Positions 1 through 7,635 of a stretch of DNA of 34,459 bases are shown in pieces; position 1 is the first letter of the stretch, and every line of letters starts with the position of its first letter. Below the pieces are notes generated by a model that saw only the letters and a list, made by a program, of their open reading frames with translations, was not told the origin of the DNA and searched no databases. The stretch covers positions 6,173 through 40,631 of the forward strand of contig DFCS01000013.1 of assembly GCA_002367105.1 (NCBI GenBank), given 5' to 3'. This stretch comes from Hungatella sp. UBA3048. GTDB lineage: Bacteria > Bacillota > Clostridia > Lachnospirales > Lachnospiraceae. The position numbers and the translations under genes are program-made.

Positions 1-201
1 TATGATCTGCCTGTTTATATTTGTAAGACAAACCTTATCATCATCAACTAGCACAAAGGAACGGACCCCGCTTCTTACCAAGGCTTCTACCACATAACCG
101 CCTACGCCGCCGATACCAAAAACAGCAACCTTTGCACTCTGCAATTTTTCCATGGCATCTTCACCCAATAACAACTGGGTTCTTGAAAACTGGTTTAACA
201 A
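1..201 (-). CDS. tcdA: tRNA threonylcarbamoyladenosine dehydratase, N-terminal part (runs off left edge)
   Basis: This is the first 67 codons of a ThiF/E1-like protein; the rest lies outside the window. TcdA (CsdL) uses ATP to cyclise the t6A base at position 37 of tRNAs to ct6A. The translation shows the early FSRTQLLLGEDAM segment typical of the family, then the Rossmann nucleotide loop GIGGVGG (about residues 29-35) and the acidic strand LVDDDKV followed by NINRQ. The start chosen is TTG at 201-199, because an AGAGGT ribosome site sits a few bases upstream and no ATG fits. Other ThiF-fold enzymes such as MoeB share the glycine loop, but the N-terminal motif favours TcdA. Family assignment is from remembered motifs. 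Confidence 0.82.
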   Translation of the reverse strand, partial: MLNQFSRTQLLLGEDAMEKLQSAKVAVFGIGGVGGYVVEALVRSGVRSFVLVDDDKVCLTNINRQII

Positions 202-317
202 TTGATTCTACCTCTTTCTTTAATTTACTATCAATTTAGTAGGAATAAAAAAGCACTTCAATTATTATACTTCTAAATGCTTATTTGGGCAAATGATTTT
301 TACTGTTGATGAAAAAC

Positions 318-378
318 AAAATAGCAAACAATTACCGGACCGCTGATTGTTAAACGGCTTTTCATTGTCTGCTATTTT
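318..378 (-). terminator. Hairpin terminator after the P-type ATPase gene
   Basis: Two 15-bp arms, 318-332 and 364-378 (ATTGTCTGCTATTTT on the right), pair with one mismatch around a loop of about 30 bases. Read leftward, the stem is followed closely by GTTTTT. It lies 62 bp past the ATPase stop. The rest of the 202-440 gap shows only AT-rich sequence. Confidence 0.6.
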
Positions 379-440
379 TAGGGTTTTCCCTATCTTTAAG
401 TCAATCGGATATTCCCAATCCGCGCCCCTGCCTGATGAGG

Positions 441-3140
441 TTAAAAACTGTCGTCTTTTCTTATCCGGTGGCGGATCACACGATTTCGATATTCGTAAAT
501 CTCGCGAATGTTTGTCTGTTCATCAATGAATTTTCCAATCTCAGCTACGACCGTCGGTATTATGGAAAGAACAACTGCAAGCAGCCAGTGATGAGAATCT
601 ATGGCAGTTAAACCAAAGATTTTTCCTATGGGCGGGAACGCCACCAGAAGGCTGAATACTGCGATCATGCCTATGGTACTGTATAATACCGGCGGATTAT
701 CCTTAATCGTCCGTTTGAAGATGGATTTCCTGCTGCGGACTGTAAATAAATGAAGGATGGAGGTCCAACCTAAAACCAGAAAAGCAACGGTCTGTCCGAT
801 TGCCTGAGAGGGTCCCTGAATTCCCGGAAGTTCCCGGAACGTACCGATGTAATACCCAACCAGAACCACTACCGAGCATGCAATGGTCTGTTGTACAATT
901 ACCGGAAGAAGGCCGCCGGCTAAAAATCCTTCGTCTCTGCGGATAGGCTCCCGATCCATAAGACGAGGATCCGAAGTATCCCTGGATAAGCAAATTCCCG
1001 GAATACCGTCACCCAGCACATTGACTAACAACAGCATGATCGGTGTTACAGGGATACCCCAGCCTTTTAACTGGGCAACCAGCATAATGACAATTTCCGA
1101 AATATTGCATACCAACAGAAAGTAAACGGTTTTTCTGATATTCGAGAAAACATTCCTTCCTTCTGATACCGCATCTATAATCGTAGCAAAGTTATCATCT
1201 GTTAAAACCATGTCAGAAGCACTTTTTGCAACTTCAGTTCCGCTTTGACCCATGGAGATTCCAACGTCTGCTGCCTTCAGTGCCGGAGTATCATTAACAC
1301 CGTCCCCGGTCATGGAAACAACTTCCCCGTTTTCCTGCCATGCTTCAACAATGCGGATCTTATCCTCAGGGGAAACCCGGGCATAAACAGAGTAATGATG
1401 GATATTCCTGCAAAGATCTTCATCTGACATATCATTTAGCTGCTGTCCGGTGAGAACCTTTTCATTTTCACCTAGAATTCCAATGTTTCTTGCGATTGCA
1501 CTTGCTGTTGCCGCATGGTCCCCGGTAATCATGATGGTACGGATACCGGCCATCTTTGCCCTTTCCACTGCCTGGGCTGCTTCCGGACGAGCCGGGTCAA
1601 TTAAACCAATAAGCCCGCATAATTCCAGATCCTGTTCAATTTCCTCCGGCTTTTCCATAGAAGGAGCTTCCTTTACATAACGGATCCCAAGGGCCAGAAC
1701 CCGAAGTGCCTCTCCGGCAAAAATCTTATGAACATAGTCAACTTCTTTTTCTGTTTTCTCATCAAATGCTTTGAGAGGCAACCGGTCAAGAGCACCTTTG
1801 GTAAGAATTAAATATCCTCCCGCGGACGCTTCCAAAACAATGGTCATCTTCTTGCGTTCAGAAGAAAAAGGGATTTCTCCTGCTATTCGGTATTGCTCAG
1901 AAATACGCTCTTTGGATAAGCCCTTTTCATGCAGAAGGCGCATGATGGCTTTCTCCGTCGGATTTCCCATGATGGTTAAGGTACCATCCTCTGCTTCCTG
2001 GACAGTAGCGTTGCTTGCCAGTGCAAACATCGTCAGAAGGTCTGTCTGATCCTTCGAAAATTCATCTCCGGCTCCAAACGGCTCATTTCCTGGAATCCAA
2101 AGCTTTTCAATGGTCATCCGGTTCTGTGTCAGTGTTCCGGTCTTATCTGAGCAGATGACCGAGGTGTTACCAAGAGTCTCCACTGCGGTCAGCTTGCGGA
2201 TCAGTGCATTTTTATTCACCATGTTTTTAACACCCTGGGAAAGGGATAAGGTTACAATTAAATTTAAGGTTTCCGGTACTGCAGCTACAGCCAGCGTGGC
2301 CGCAAGCATAACCATGGACCAAACGGATTCTCCCTGTAAAATACCGATGGCAAAGAGTAATGCAGCTGCTGCAATGGCAACAATGCTGATGGACTTAGCA
2401 ATTTTCTCCAAACGTCGCTGCAGCGGTGTTTTTATTTTCTGTGAATTGTTTAAAAATCCTGCAATCTTCCCCATCTCTGTTTGCATTCCGGTACCGGTAA
2501 CCATGGCTAACCCATGTCCTGATGTCACATGACAGCTGGAGAATACCATATTAAGCTGATCTCCAAGAGGAACACTGCCCTGCAGCAGAATATCCGCATC
2601 TTTTTCCGAAGGCTCGCTTTCTCCTGTGAGTGCCGATTCATCCACCTGTAAATTGGTGCTGGTAATCAGGCGTGCGTCGGCTGGAACAATGCTTCCCAAT
2701 TGAAGCTTAATGATATCACCGGGAACCAATTCGCTTGTATCCATCTCTTTTTGTATGCCATCCCGTATAACAACACAGTTAGGAGAATTTAAGCTGGATA
2801 ATGCCTCCAGGGCTTTTTCAGCGCCCCGCTCCTGGGTAATTGCAAGGATTAGATTTAAGACAACTATAGAAACGATTACTACTGGCTCTATAAAGCCATG
2901 ACCATCCTTCAATGCCATCCCTAAAGACAGCAAGGCAGCCAAAAGCAGAATTATCGTTGAAATATCTTTAAGATGGTGCAGAATTTCTTTGATCAGACTG
3001 GTTTTTTCCTGCTTTGCAAACTCATTTTTTCCATACTTGCTTTGTCGGTTTGCTACCTCTTGATCCGATATTCCAGTATTTTCGTTCGTGTTAAAATGTT
3101 CAAGTGTCTCTGTTATGCTAGCTACATACCAATTTTCCAC
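441..3140 (-). CDS. Cation-translocating P-type ATPase, Ca2+ (type II) family
   Basis: An 899-residue membrane pump of the type IIA/IIB calcium ATPase group, expected to export Ca2+ (or a related cation) with ATP. Visible motifs are TGES (172-175, actuator), DKTGTLT with the phosphorylated D332, KGA (448-450) and TGDGVND (611-617). Transmembrane ligand residues match SERCA: N679 and E682 in the NISE segment (M5), N707 and D711 in the NVLGDG segment (M6). The M4 motif is odd: the usual PEGLP reads PETLN (289-293), keeping the ligand Glu but losing Gly and the second Pro. The start is GTG, with AAAGGAGG just upstream. The XRE gene ends 19 bp before it on the same strand, so the two are probably co-transcribed. 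Ion specificity is inferred, not shown. Confidence 0.9.
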   Translation of the reverse strand: MENWYVASITETLEHFNTNENTGISDQEVANRQSKYGKNEFAKQEKTSLIKEILHHLKDISTIILLLAALLSLGMALKDGHGFIEPVVIVSIVVLNLILAITQERGAEKALEALSSLNSPNCVVIRDGIQKEMDTSELVPGDIIKLQLGSIVPADARLITSTNLQVDESALTGESEPSEKDADILLQGSVPLGDQLNMVFSSCHVTSGHGLAMVTGTGMQTEMGKIAGFLNNSQKIKTPLQRRLEKIAKSISIVAIAAAALLFAIGILQGESVWSMVMLAATLAVAAVPETLNLIVTLSLSQGVKNMVNKNALIRKLTAVETLGNTSVICSDKTGTLTQNRMTIEKLWIPGNEPFGAGDEFSKDQTDLLTMFALASNATVQEAEDGTLTIMGNPTEKAIMRLLHEKGLSKERISEQYRIAGEIPFSSERKKMTIVLEASAGGYLILTKGALDRLPLKAFDEKTEKEVDYVHKIFAGEALRVLALGIRYVKEAPSMEKPEEIEQDLELCGLIGLIDPARPEAAQAVERAKMAGIRTIMITGDHAATASAIARNIGILGENEKVLTGQQLNDMSDEDLCRNIHHYSVYARVSPEDKIRIVEAWQENGEVVSMTGDGVNDTPALKAADVGISMGQSGTEVAKSASDMVLTDDNFATIIDAVSEGRNVFSNIRKTVYFLLVCNISEIVIMLVAQLKGWGIPVTPIMLLLVNVLGDGIPGICLSRDTSDPRLMDREPIRRDEGFLAGGLLPVIVQQTIACSVVVLVGYYIGTFRELPGIQGPSQAIGQTVAFLVLGWTSILHLFTVRSRKSIFKRTIKDNPPVLYSTIGMIAVFSLLVAFPPIGKIFGLTAIDSHHWLLAVVLSIIPTVVAEIGKFIDEQTNIREIYEYRNRVIRHRIRKDDSF

Positions 3141-3159
3141 TTAAATTTCCTCCTTTCAG

Positions 3160-3798
3160 TTAATATTCTTCATTCACTGGTTCCTTAAGTTTCTCTTCCA
3201 TCAACCTTTCCAGTCTCCGCTCCATGGTTTCCGCGCAGCAGTCCACTTCCTGCGTGATCTGCTTGATCGACTGGAATGCAGCATCATAAACGGCTCTTGG
3301 CTTATCATGAACTACCTGCCTGATGCACTCTTCCGTAACGGATAGCTCCTTAAGTTTCTTAACCGGGGCCGCAATGTCGTCCATTAAATTATCATAGCTG
3401 TATAAAAGCCTGCGAACCTGTACGCAGAGTAGATTTACTACATGTACAATTTCATCGGTCATATCCAGCTCCACGGACTTTTCCAAGGTCTCAATAAGAG
3501 AAGAGATCATCTCCTGTATCTCCGGCTGGGGAAGCTTTTCCATAATACGGAACAGCTTTTCCGCTCTTTTAAGAGAAATGATTTCATCCTGCTTGTAGCG
3601 GTACTCGGTCGCTCCCATTAAATATCCAACCGTCACTCCGAAATAATCCGCTATATGCCCGGCAAAATCAATATCCGGGGCCCGCTTCTCATTCTCGTAA
3701 TTGTTGACCGTCATTCGGCTTACACCAAGCTCTGCAGCCAGTTTCTCCTGGCTCAAGTGCCTCTCTTCCCGAAGAGTTCTAATACGTTTTCCTATCAC
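3160..3798 (-). CDS. XRE-family transcriptional regulator, probable regulator of the ATPase operon
   Basis: A 212-residue cytoplasmic protein with an N-terminal Cro/C1-type helix-turn-helix (about residues 3-60; LSQEKLAAELGVSR and VNNYENEKRAP are typical). The C-terminal part of about 140 residues is helical and charged, and I do not recognise it. The longest frame starts at GTG 3807, but that codon overlaps the AGAAAGGTG ribosome site. GTG at 3798 is 8 bases beyond it and is preferred. The gene has its own strong-looking promoter and lies directly upstream of the ATPase, so control of pump expression is a reasonable inference. The signal it senses is unknown. Confidence 0.8.
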   Translation of the reverse strand: MIGKRIRTLREERHLSQEKLAAELGVSRMTVNNYENEKRAPDIDFAGHIADYFGVTVGYLMGATEYRYKQDEIISLKRAEKLFRIMEKLPQPEIQEMISSLIETLEKSVELDMTDEIVHVVNLLCVQVRRLLYSYDNLMDDIAAPVKKLKELSVTEECIRQVVHDKPRAVYDAAFQSIKQITQEVDCCAETMERRLERLMEEKLKEPVNEEY

Positions 3799-3820
3799 TG
3801 TTACCACACCTTTCTAAAAA

Positions 3821-3849
3821 AGTATAAAAAAAAATGATAACAATGTAAA
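3821..3849 (-). promoter_or_regulatory. Sigma-A type promoter of the XRE-ATPase operon
   Basis: Read leftward, TTTACA (3849-3844) and TATACT (3826-3821) are separated by exactly 17 bases. The predicted start near 3814 leaves a short leader before GTG 3798. A near-palindrome, GATAATATTCAGTATC, lies just upstream at about 3865-3880 and might be an operator. Confidence 0.65.
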
Positions 3850-3947
3850 TCGTTTTTACTAAATGATACTGAATATTATCAAATCTTTACCGTTTCTTTA
3901 TACGAAGGAATCTAGAAATAGCCTTCCCAAATTTACGGCTTTATAAC

Positions 3948-3988
3948 AAAAAAAGAGACTGATACACTGAGTATTCGTGTACAGCCTC
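3948..3988 (-). terminator. Intrinsic terminator of the hcp-hemerythrin operon
   Basis: Read leftward, an imperfect stem (3988-3977 with 3967-3955; GAGGCTGTACAC against GTGTATCAGTCTC) is followed at once by seven T (3954-3948). It is the last of three hairpins between the hemerythrin gene and the XRE promoter. Confidence 0.6.
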
Positions 3989-4067
3989 CGGGACTTTTCT
4001 TCTTATCTTACCAGACGGTATAAGCCGCTTTCTTCTTTTTGCATCCTGTCATCAATGCTTCTCATGA

Positions 4068-4088
4068 TTTTTCAGCTTCGCTGAAAAA
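4068..4088. terminator. Symmetrical hairpin, possible terminator
   Basis: A perfect 9-bp stem, TTTTTCAGC and GCTGAAAAA, with a 3-base loop. It has A/T runs on both sides and could act on either strand. It lies 74 bp beyond the hemerythrin stop. The 3799-4161 gap otherwise holds the XRE promoter, the terminator at 3948-3988 and the larger hairpin at 4117-4163. Confidence 0.5.
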
Positions 4089-4116
4089 GCTTTCCTTTTC
4101 TGAAAGGATTTCTTGT

Positions 4117-4163
4117 AACAGGCGGGACGGCCTGTTTCCCCTTCAGACCGCCCCGTACTTGTT
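4117..4163. repeat. GC-rich imperfect inverted repeat at the hemerythrin stop codon
   Basis: Arms of about 18-20 bases (4117-4134 and 4144-4163) pair with a few G-U pairs and a 2-base bulge; the core is GGCGGGACGGCC against GGACCGCCCC-like sequence. The right arm includes the end of the hemerythrin stop codon. It may protect the operon's 3' end or help termination. This is inference. Confidence 0.4.
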
Positions 4164-4710
4164 ACCTTGTTTTTTCGCGGATCCAGGATTCGTACTTATC
4201 CTGTACGCCCTGATCCTTTGCCTGTCTTTCAAATGATTCCGTTTCATCATCCACAACTTTTAACTTATCTTCAGCCAGTGCACGTACTGCAAATGCATAA
4301 GCGGCCTCATCTTCTTTTTCAATATGGCGCTTTAATAAGGCACCATAGCCAACCGCATTGGAGATAATATCTAACTTTGACTCTGTTCCCGGATTTTTCT
4401 CATATTCATCAATGGCTTTTTCCAGCTCAGACAGATACAATCTTCCAAGATCATGTTCCACAAGCATGCCATTCCTGATTAGCTTTTCCGCAACAGGTCC
4501 CATATTTTCCATCATGATCCGGAACAGAATCTTTTCTTCCTTTCCGTGATGATGCTTATCTGCATAATTTCTTGCAAATTCAAGGCACTCCCGCAGCAGG
4601 GGAGCATCCACCGGCTTCCCCTCCAGAATATCGGCGCTGATGCTTCTTAAAAAGCCGGTAAAAGTCAGAATGTTCTCATGCTCTTTCATTAATATATCTA
4701 TTCCGTACAT
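4162..4710 (-). CDS. Hemerythrin HHE domain protein
   Basis: A 182-residue cytoplasmic four-helix protein with a hemerythrin-like di-iron site. Likely ligands are H11 (KEHENIL), H53-H55 with E58 (HHHGKEE), H86 (VEHD) and H129 with E133 (HIEKED). Family members bind O2 or NO, or serve in iron-centre repair and stress defence. It is the last gene of the cupin-hcp-DUF1858-unknown operon and overlaps the preceding gene by 13 bp, which suggests translational coupling. Its own ribosome site GAGGAG sits inside that gene's 3' end. The pairing with Hcp points to nitrosative or oxidative stress defence. Which gas it binds cannot be told from sequence. Confidence 0.88.
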   Translation of the reverse strand: MYGIDILMKEHENILTFTGFLRSISADILEGKPVDAPLLRECLEFARNYADKHHHGKEEKILFRIMMENMGPVAEKLIRNGMLVEHDLGRLYLSELEKAIDEYEKNPGTESKLDIISNAVGYGALLKRHIEKEDEAAYAFAVRALAEDKLKVVDDETESFERQAKDQGVQDKYESWIREKTR

Positions 4711-5318
4711 AAGCGTCTCCTCAATTCATATACCTGATCCTCAATCTGATGAAATTCCAGTCCGGAATCCTCAAACATTCCTTTTATCAGAGATTCTCTT
4801 AAGGTATCGTAATGTGTTACATCTCCATGGATCATCGTCCAATAAGCGCCATGGATATCCTGGGTCTGTCTCCATACCAGGTTGTCTTCCGTTTCCTGGA
4901 CTAATTCGTTCACTCTGTCACAGGGCATGCCGTTGAGCAAGGTGCTTTCCAGATAATCATAGCCTTTACGGACTGAGATATTTTTATCCGCAGAATTTCT
5001 TTTTCCAAATTCCTGTACAGCATGAATGATATGGGATAATCTTTCCTGATCCGGTTCCATGAATTCGGTGACCACATAAGCAAGTCTGTTTTCCACCAGG
5101 CTCACTTTTTCCTGCAGCCAGCCGTGGATATTGCCCGTATCGATCATATCCTCCAGATTTCCTTTTTCAAGTACTCCGTATCTGCTGTCAGCCCTGGCTC
5201 TAAGCTCTTTGCCGCAGCCATTTTCTTCTGCGAAGTCTAAAATTGCGTCAGTCATTGCATCCTGAAATTTTATTTTGTTGTATAACCAAGTATGAATCGG
5301 TCCTAAAAAAGCACTCAT
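4698..5318 (-). CDS. Uncharacterised conserved-looking protein, 206 residues, in the hcp operon
   Basis: I do not recognise a family with certainty. The protein is acidic, appears all-helical, and has no signal peptide or membrane segment. It begins MSAFLGPIHTWLYNKI. It contains scattered His (H9, and others in NIHGWL, SHIIHAV, DIHGAYW, IHGDVTHYD) and two or three Cys (NGCGKE, MPCDRV, RLCTE near the end), but no CxxC cluster motif. The His-rich helical look would allow metal or haem binding, but this is speculation. It starts 15 bp after the DUF1858 gene behind AAGAGGTG and overlaps the hemerythrin start by 13 bp, so it is almost certainly co-expressed with both. It probably works with Hcp and hemerythrin in stress defence. 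Confidence 0.75.
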   Translation of the reverse strand: MSAFLGPIHTWLYNKIKFQDAMTDAILDFAEENGCGKELRARADSRYGVLEKGNLEDMIDTGNIHGWLQEKVSLVENRLAYVVTEFMEPDQERLSHIIHAVQEFGKRNSADKNISVRKGYDYLESTLLNGMPCDRVNELVQETEDNLVWRQTQDIHGAYWTMIHGDVTHYDTLRESLIKGMFEDSGLEFHQIEDQVYELRRRLCTE

Positions 5319-5333
5319 GTTACACCTCTTTCT

Positions 5334-5516
5334 TTATTGGTTCAGCTTGCCCAGCACTGCGTCTGCATCAAGCCCATGAACCATACATGCATCTTCTAAG
5401 GATTCCATCTGGGATGACGGACATCCCAGACAGTGCATACCGCAGCCCATTAAAATCTCCGCCGCTTTTGGATTGCTTCTTAATATTTCTCCAATATACA
5501 TTTCTTTCGTTATCAT
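5334..5516 (-). CDS. DUF1858 domain protein, hcp-linked copy
   Basis: A 60-residue protein consisting of a single DUF1858 domain. The central GMHCLGCPSSQ (residues about 26-36) holds a CxxC pair with an adjacent His, followed by LEDACMVHGLD. DUF1858 is commonly found beside or fused to Hcp-type and other redox proteins; its reaction is not established. The CxxC could be a redox disulfide or a metal or cluster ligand. It lies 34 bp after hcp with a clear AGGAGG site. A second copy with the same core is at 16027-16230 behind lon. Confidence 0.85.
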   Translation of the reverse strand: MITKEMYIGEILRSNPKAAEILMGCGMHCLGCPSSQMESLEDACMVHGLDADAVLGKLNQ

Positions 5517-5550
5517 ATAATTATCCTCCTGATTTTATTAATGATTTATA

Positions 5551-7143
5551 TTATCCAAGAATTTTCTTTAAATCCTCTTCCGGTGTGCTGATAGGGGATA
5601 TTCCGTAGTTTTCAACAAGGAAGTTTAATACATTTGGTGATAAGAATGCAGGTAAAGATGGCCCCAGGTAGATATTCCTGATTCCAAGGTGCAGCAAGGT
5701 AAGAAGAATGCATACTGCCTTCTGCTCATACCAGGATAATATCATGGACAAGGGAAGTTCATTGACCCCGCATCCAAAGGCTTCTGCCAGAGCCACCGCT
5801 ACCTTGATGGCACTGAATGCATCATTACACTGCCCCATATCCATAATTCTTGGAAGGCCTCCAATGGTTCCAAGGTCAAGGTCGTTAAAACGGTATTTTC
5901 CGCAGGCAAGGGTTAAGATAATAGAATCCTTGGGAGTCTGCTTTACAAAATCGGTATAATAATTTCTTCCTGTCTTAGCACCGTCACAGCCGCCTACTAA
6001 GAAGAAGTGGCTGATTGCTCCCTGCTTCACTGCATCAATGACCTGATCTGCAACTCCCAATACGGTTCCATGGGAAAATCCTGTCATGACTTCTTTGCCG
6101 CCGTTGATTCCTGTCATTTCATGGTCTTCTTCATATCCGCCAAGCTCCAGCGCCTTTTTAATGACAGGAGTAAAGTCTTTGTCATCTCCTATGTGGACCA
6201 TTTCCGGATAGGAAACCACCTCTGTGGTGAATACACGGTCAGCATAGCTCTTTTTCACTGGCATCAGGCAGTTTGTGGTAAAGAGAATGGGGGCGGGAAG
6301 GTTATCAAACTCTTTTTGCTGATTCTGCCAAGCAGTCCCGAAATTTCCCTTTAAATGAGGATATTTCTTTAATTCCGGATAGCCATGGGCCGGAAGCATC
6401 TCTCCGTGGGTATAGATATTGATCCCCTTATCCTTTGTCTGCTCAAGAAGCTGTTTTAAATCATATAAATCATGTCCGGTGATTACGATAAACGGACCTT
6501 TTTCAATGGTAAGAGGCACTTTGGTAGGCTCCGGAGTTCCATATGCGGTGGTATTTGCTTTATCAAGCAGCTCCATGCATTTTAAATTGATCTCTCCCAC
6601 TTCAAGAACCACCGGAAGCAGCTGCTCCATGGTCAGATCATAGCTTATGACTGACAACGCCTTATAGAAGAAATGATTGACCCCTTCATCTTCATATCCA
6701 AGAACCATAGCATGATAGGCATAGGCTGCAACGCCCCGAAGTCCAAATAAAATCAAAGATTTTAAGGAACGGATATCTTCCTGTGCATCCCAAATGTTCT
6801 TCATATCATAATCGGAAGTATTTCCGCAAACAGAGGTACATTTGCTGCAATCCGGCACGATCTTTTCTTTTTCTTCCCGTACCCTTTTTATCATCTCTGC
6901 TAAAACCTCATCATTGAAATTTACATTTGTGATGGTGGTAAACAGCCCTTCTATAAGGATTCTTGTGGTAGTCTCCAAAGGGGAATTATTGCCGCATGCC
7001 TTTGCCAGACCGATCAGGGCGCCTGTCAGTTCATCCTGTAAATTTGCAGTGCTGGCAAATTTGCCACACACTCCTGCGCTGCCCGTACAGCCGCTGCAGC
7101 CTGCCGTCTGCTCGCACTGAAAGCAAAACATCTTACTATCCAT
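5551..7143 (-). CDS. hcp: Hybrid cluster protein (hydroxylamine / nitric oxide reductase)
   Basis: A 530-residue cytoplasmic iron-sulfur enzyme. Family members reduce hydroxylamine to ammonia in vitro, and E. coli Hcp acts as a high-affinity NO reductase. The N-terminal cluster motif is C7-x2-C10-x8-C19-x6-C26 (start FCFQCEQTAGC), close to the [4Fe-4S] pattern of anaerobe-type Hcp; C16 is an extra Cys. Later segments carry the hybrid-cluster ligands: GHDLYDL, THGEMLPAHGYPEL, NCLMPV, GGCDGAKTGR, LACGKYRF and MGQCND. The longest frame starts at TTG 7155, which lies right against the AGAAAGG ribosome site. ATG 7143 is preferred. The cupin gene ends 44 bp upstream and no separate promoter is evident, so hcp is probably transcribed from the palindrome-controlled promoter before the cupin. 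Confidence 0.95.
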   Translation of the reverse strand: MDSKMFCFQCEQTAGCSGCTGSAGVCGKFASTANLQDELTGALIGLAKACGNNSPLETTTRILIEGLFTTITNVNFNDEVLAEMIKRVREEKEKIVPDCSKCTSVCGNTSDYDMKNIWDAQEDIRSLKSLILFGLRGVAAYAYHAMVLGYEDEGVNHFFYKALSVISYDLTMEQLLPVVLEVGEINLKCMELLDKANTTAYGTPEPTKVPLTIEKGPFIVITGHDLYDLKQLLEQTKDKGINIYTHGEMLPAHGYPELKKYPHLKGNFGTAWQNQQKEFDNLPAPILFTTNCLMPVKKSYADRVFTTEVVSYPEMVHIGDDKDFTPVIKKALELGGYEEDHEMTGINGGKEVMTGFSHGTVLGVADQVIDAVKQGAISHFFLVGGCDGAKTGRNYYTDFVKQTPKDSIILTLACGKYRFNDLDLGTIGGLPRIMDMGQCNDAFSAIKVAVALAEAFGCGVNELPLSMILSWYEQKAVCILLTLLHLGIRNIYLGPSLPAFLSPNVLNFLVENYGISPISTPEEDLKKILG

Positions 7144-7187
7144 ATCTATATCCAACCTTTCTATTCTGTCCTTTTTATTCCAACTGG

Positions 7188-7523
7188 TTAAAATACTACA
7201 ACCAATTCCATCTTAAAGCGTTCTTCTGCATAAACCGCATGAGGCTTTTTTGCAGGCATGATAAGGGTTTCTCCTGTATTTAACAGATATTCCTTTCCAT
7301 CTACCGTAAATTTCCCGGTTCCTTCCAAAACAGTCACCATGGCATCCCCGTTGGATTCGTGGGTACTGATTTCTTCCCCTTTATCAAATGCAAATAACGT
7401 AATGCTAAGGGCTTCATTCTGTGCAAGAGTCTTGCTGACGATCTGACCTTCGTTTGCCTGAACCAGATCAGATAACATTACGATTTCTTCATGCTTTATA
7501 TTTTTAATGAATTTCTCTGTCAT
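7188..7523 (-). CDS. Small cupin domain protein
   Basis: A 111-residue single-domain cupin. Motif 1 is around H55 and E67 (STHESNGDAMVTVLEG) and motif 2 around H95 (MPAKKPHAV). One His of the usual HxH pair is Ser/Thr here (STHES), so the metal site may have fewer ligands. Similar small cupins often stand first in clostridial stress operons, but the substrate is unknown. The start is ATG 7523, behind AAGGAGG. An upstream extension to 7655 would run through the promoter and is rejected. It is the first gene of the cupin-hcp-DUF1858-unknown-hemerythrin operon and diverges from the Crp/Fnr gene. Confidence 0.85.
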   Translation of the reverse strand: MTEKFIKNIKHEEIVMLSDLVQANEGQIVSKTLAQNEALSITLFAFDKGEEISTHESNGDAMVTVLEGTGKFTVDGKEYLLNTGETLIMPAKKPHAVYAEERFKMELVVVF

Positions 7524-7562
7524 TTGACTGCCTCCTTGTTTTTCTATTGCTTTTATAAGCAG

Positions 7563-7604
7563 ATTATAATATAATAATCTCATCAATTCTGTTGTAATTA
7601 CAAC
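7563..7604 (-). promoter_or_regulatory. Cupin-hcp operon promoter with Crp/Fnr-type palindrome
   Basis: The perfect 14-bp palindrome GTTGTAATTACAAC (7591-7604) is centred at 7597.5. Read leftward, a -10 box TATAAT lies at 7568-7563, giving a start near 7556 and placing the palindrome centre at about -41.5. There is no good -35 box. This is the layout of a class II Crp/Fnr-activated promoter. The palindrome also lies 31 bp before the divergent Crp/Fnr start codon, so the regulator probably controls itself. Confidence 0.75.
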
Positions 7605-7635
7605 AAAATTAAAATAATTTAAAAGGAGGCGGCTA

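Noticed and set aside
2110..2532. A 140-codon rightward open frame inside the P-type ATPase gene
   Set aside because: It is antisense to conserved ATPase coding sequence, has no ribosome site and shows no protein-like motifs.
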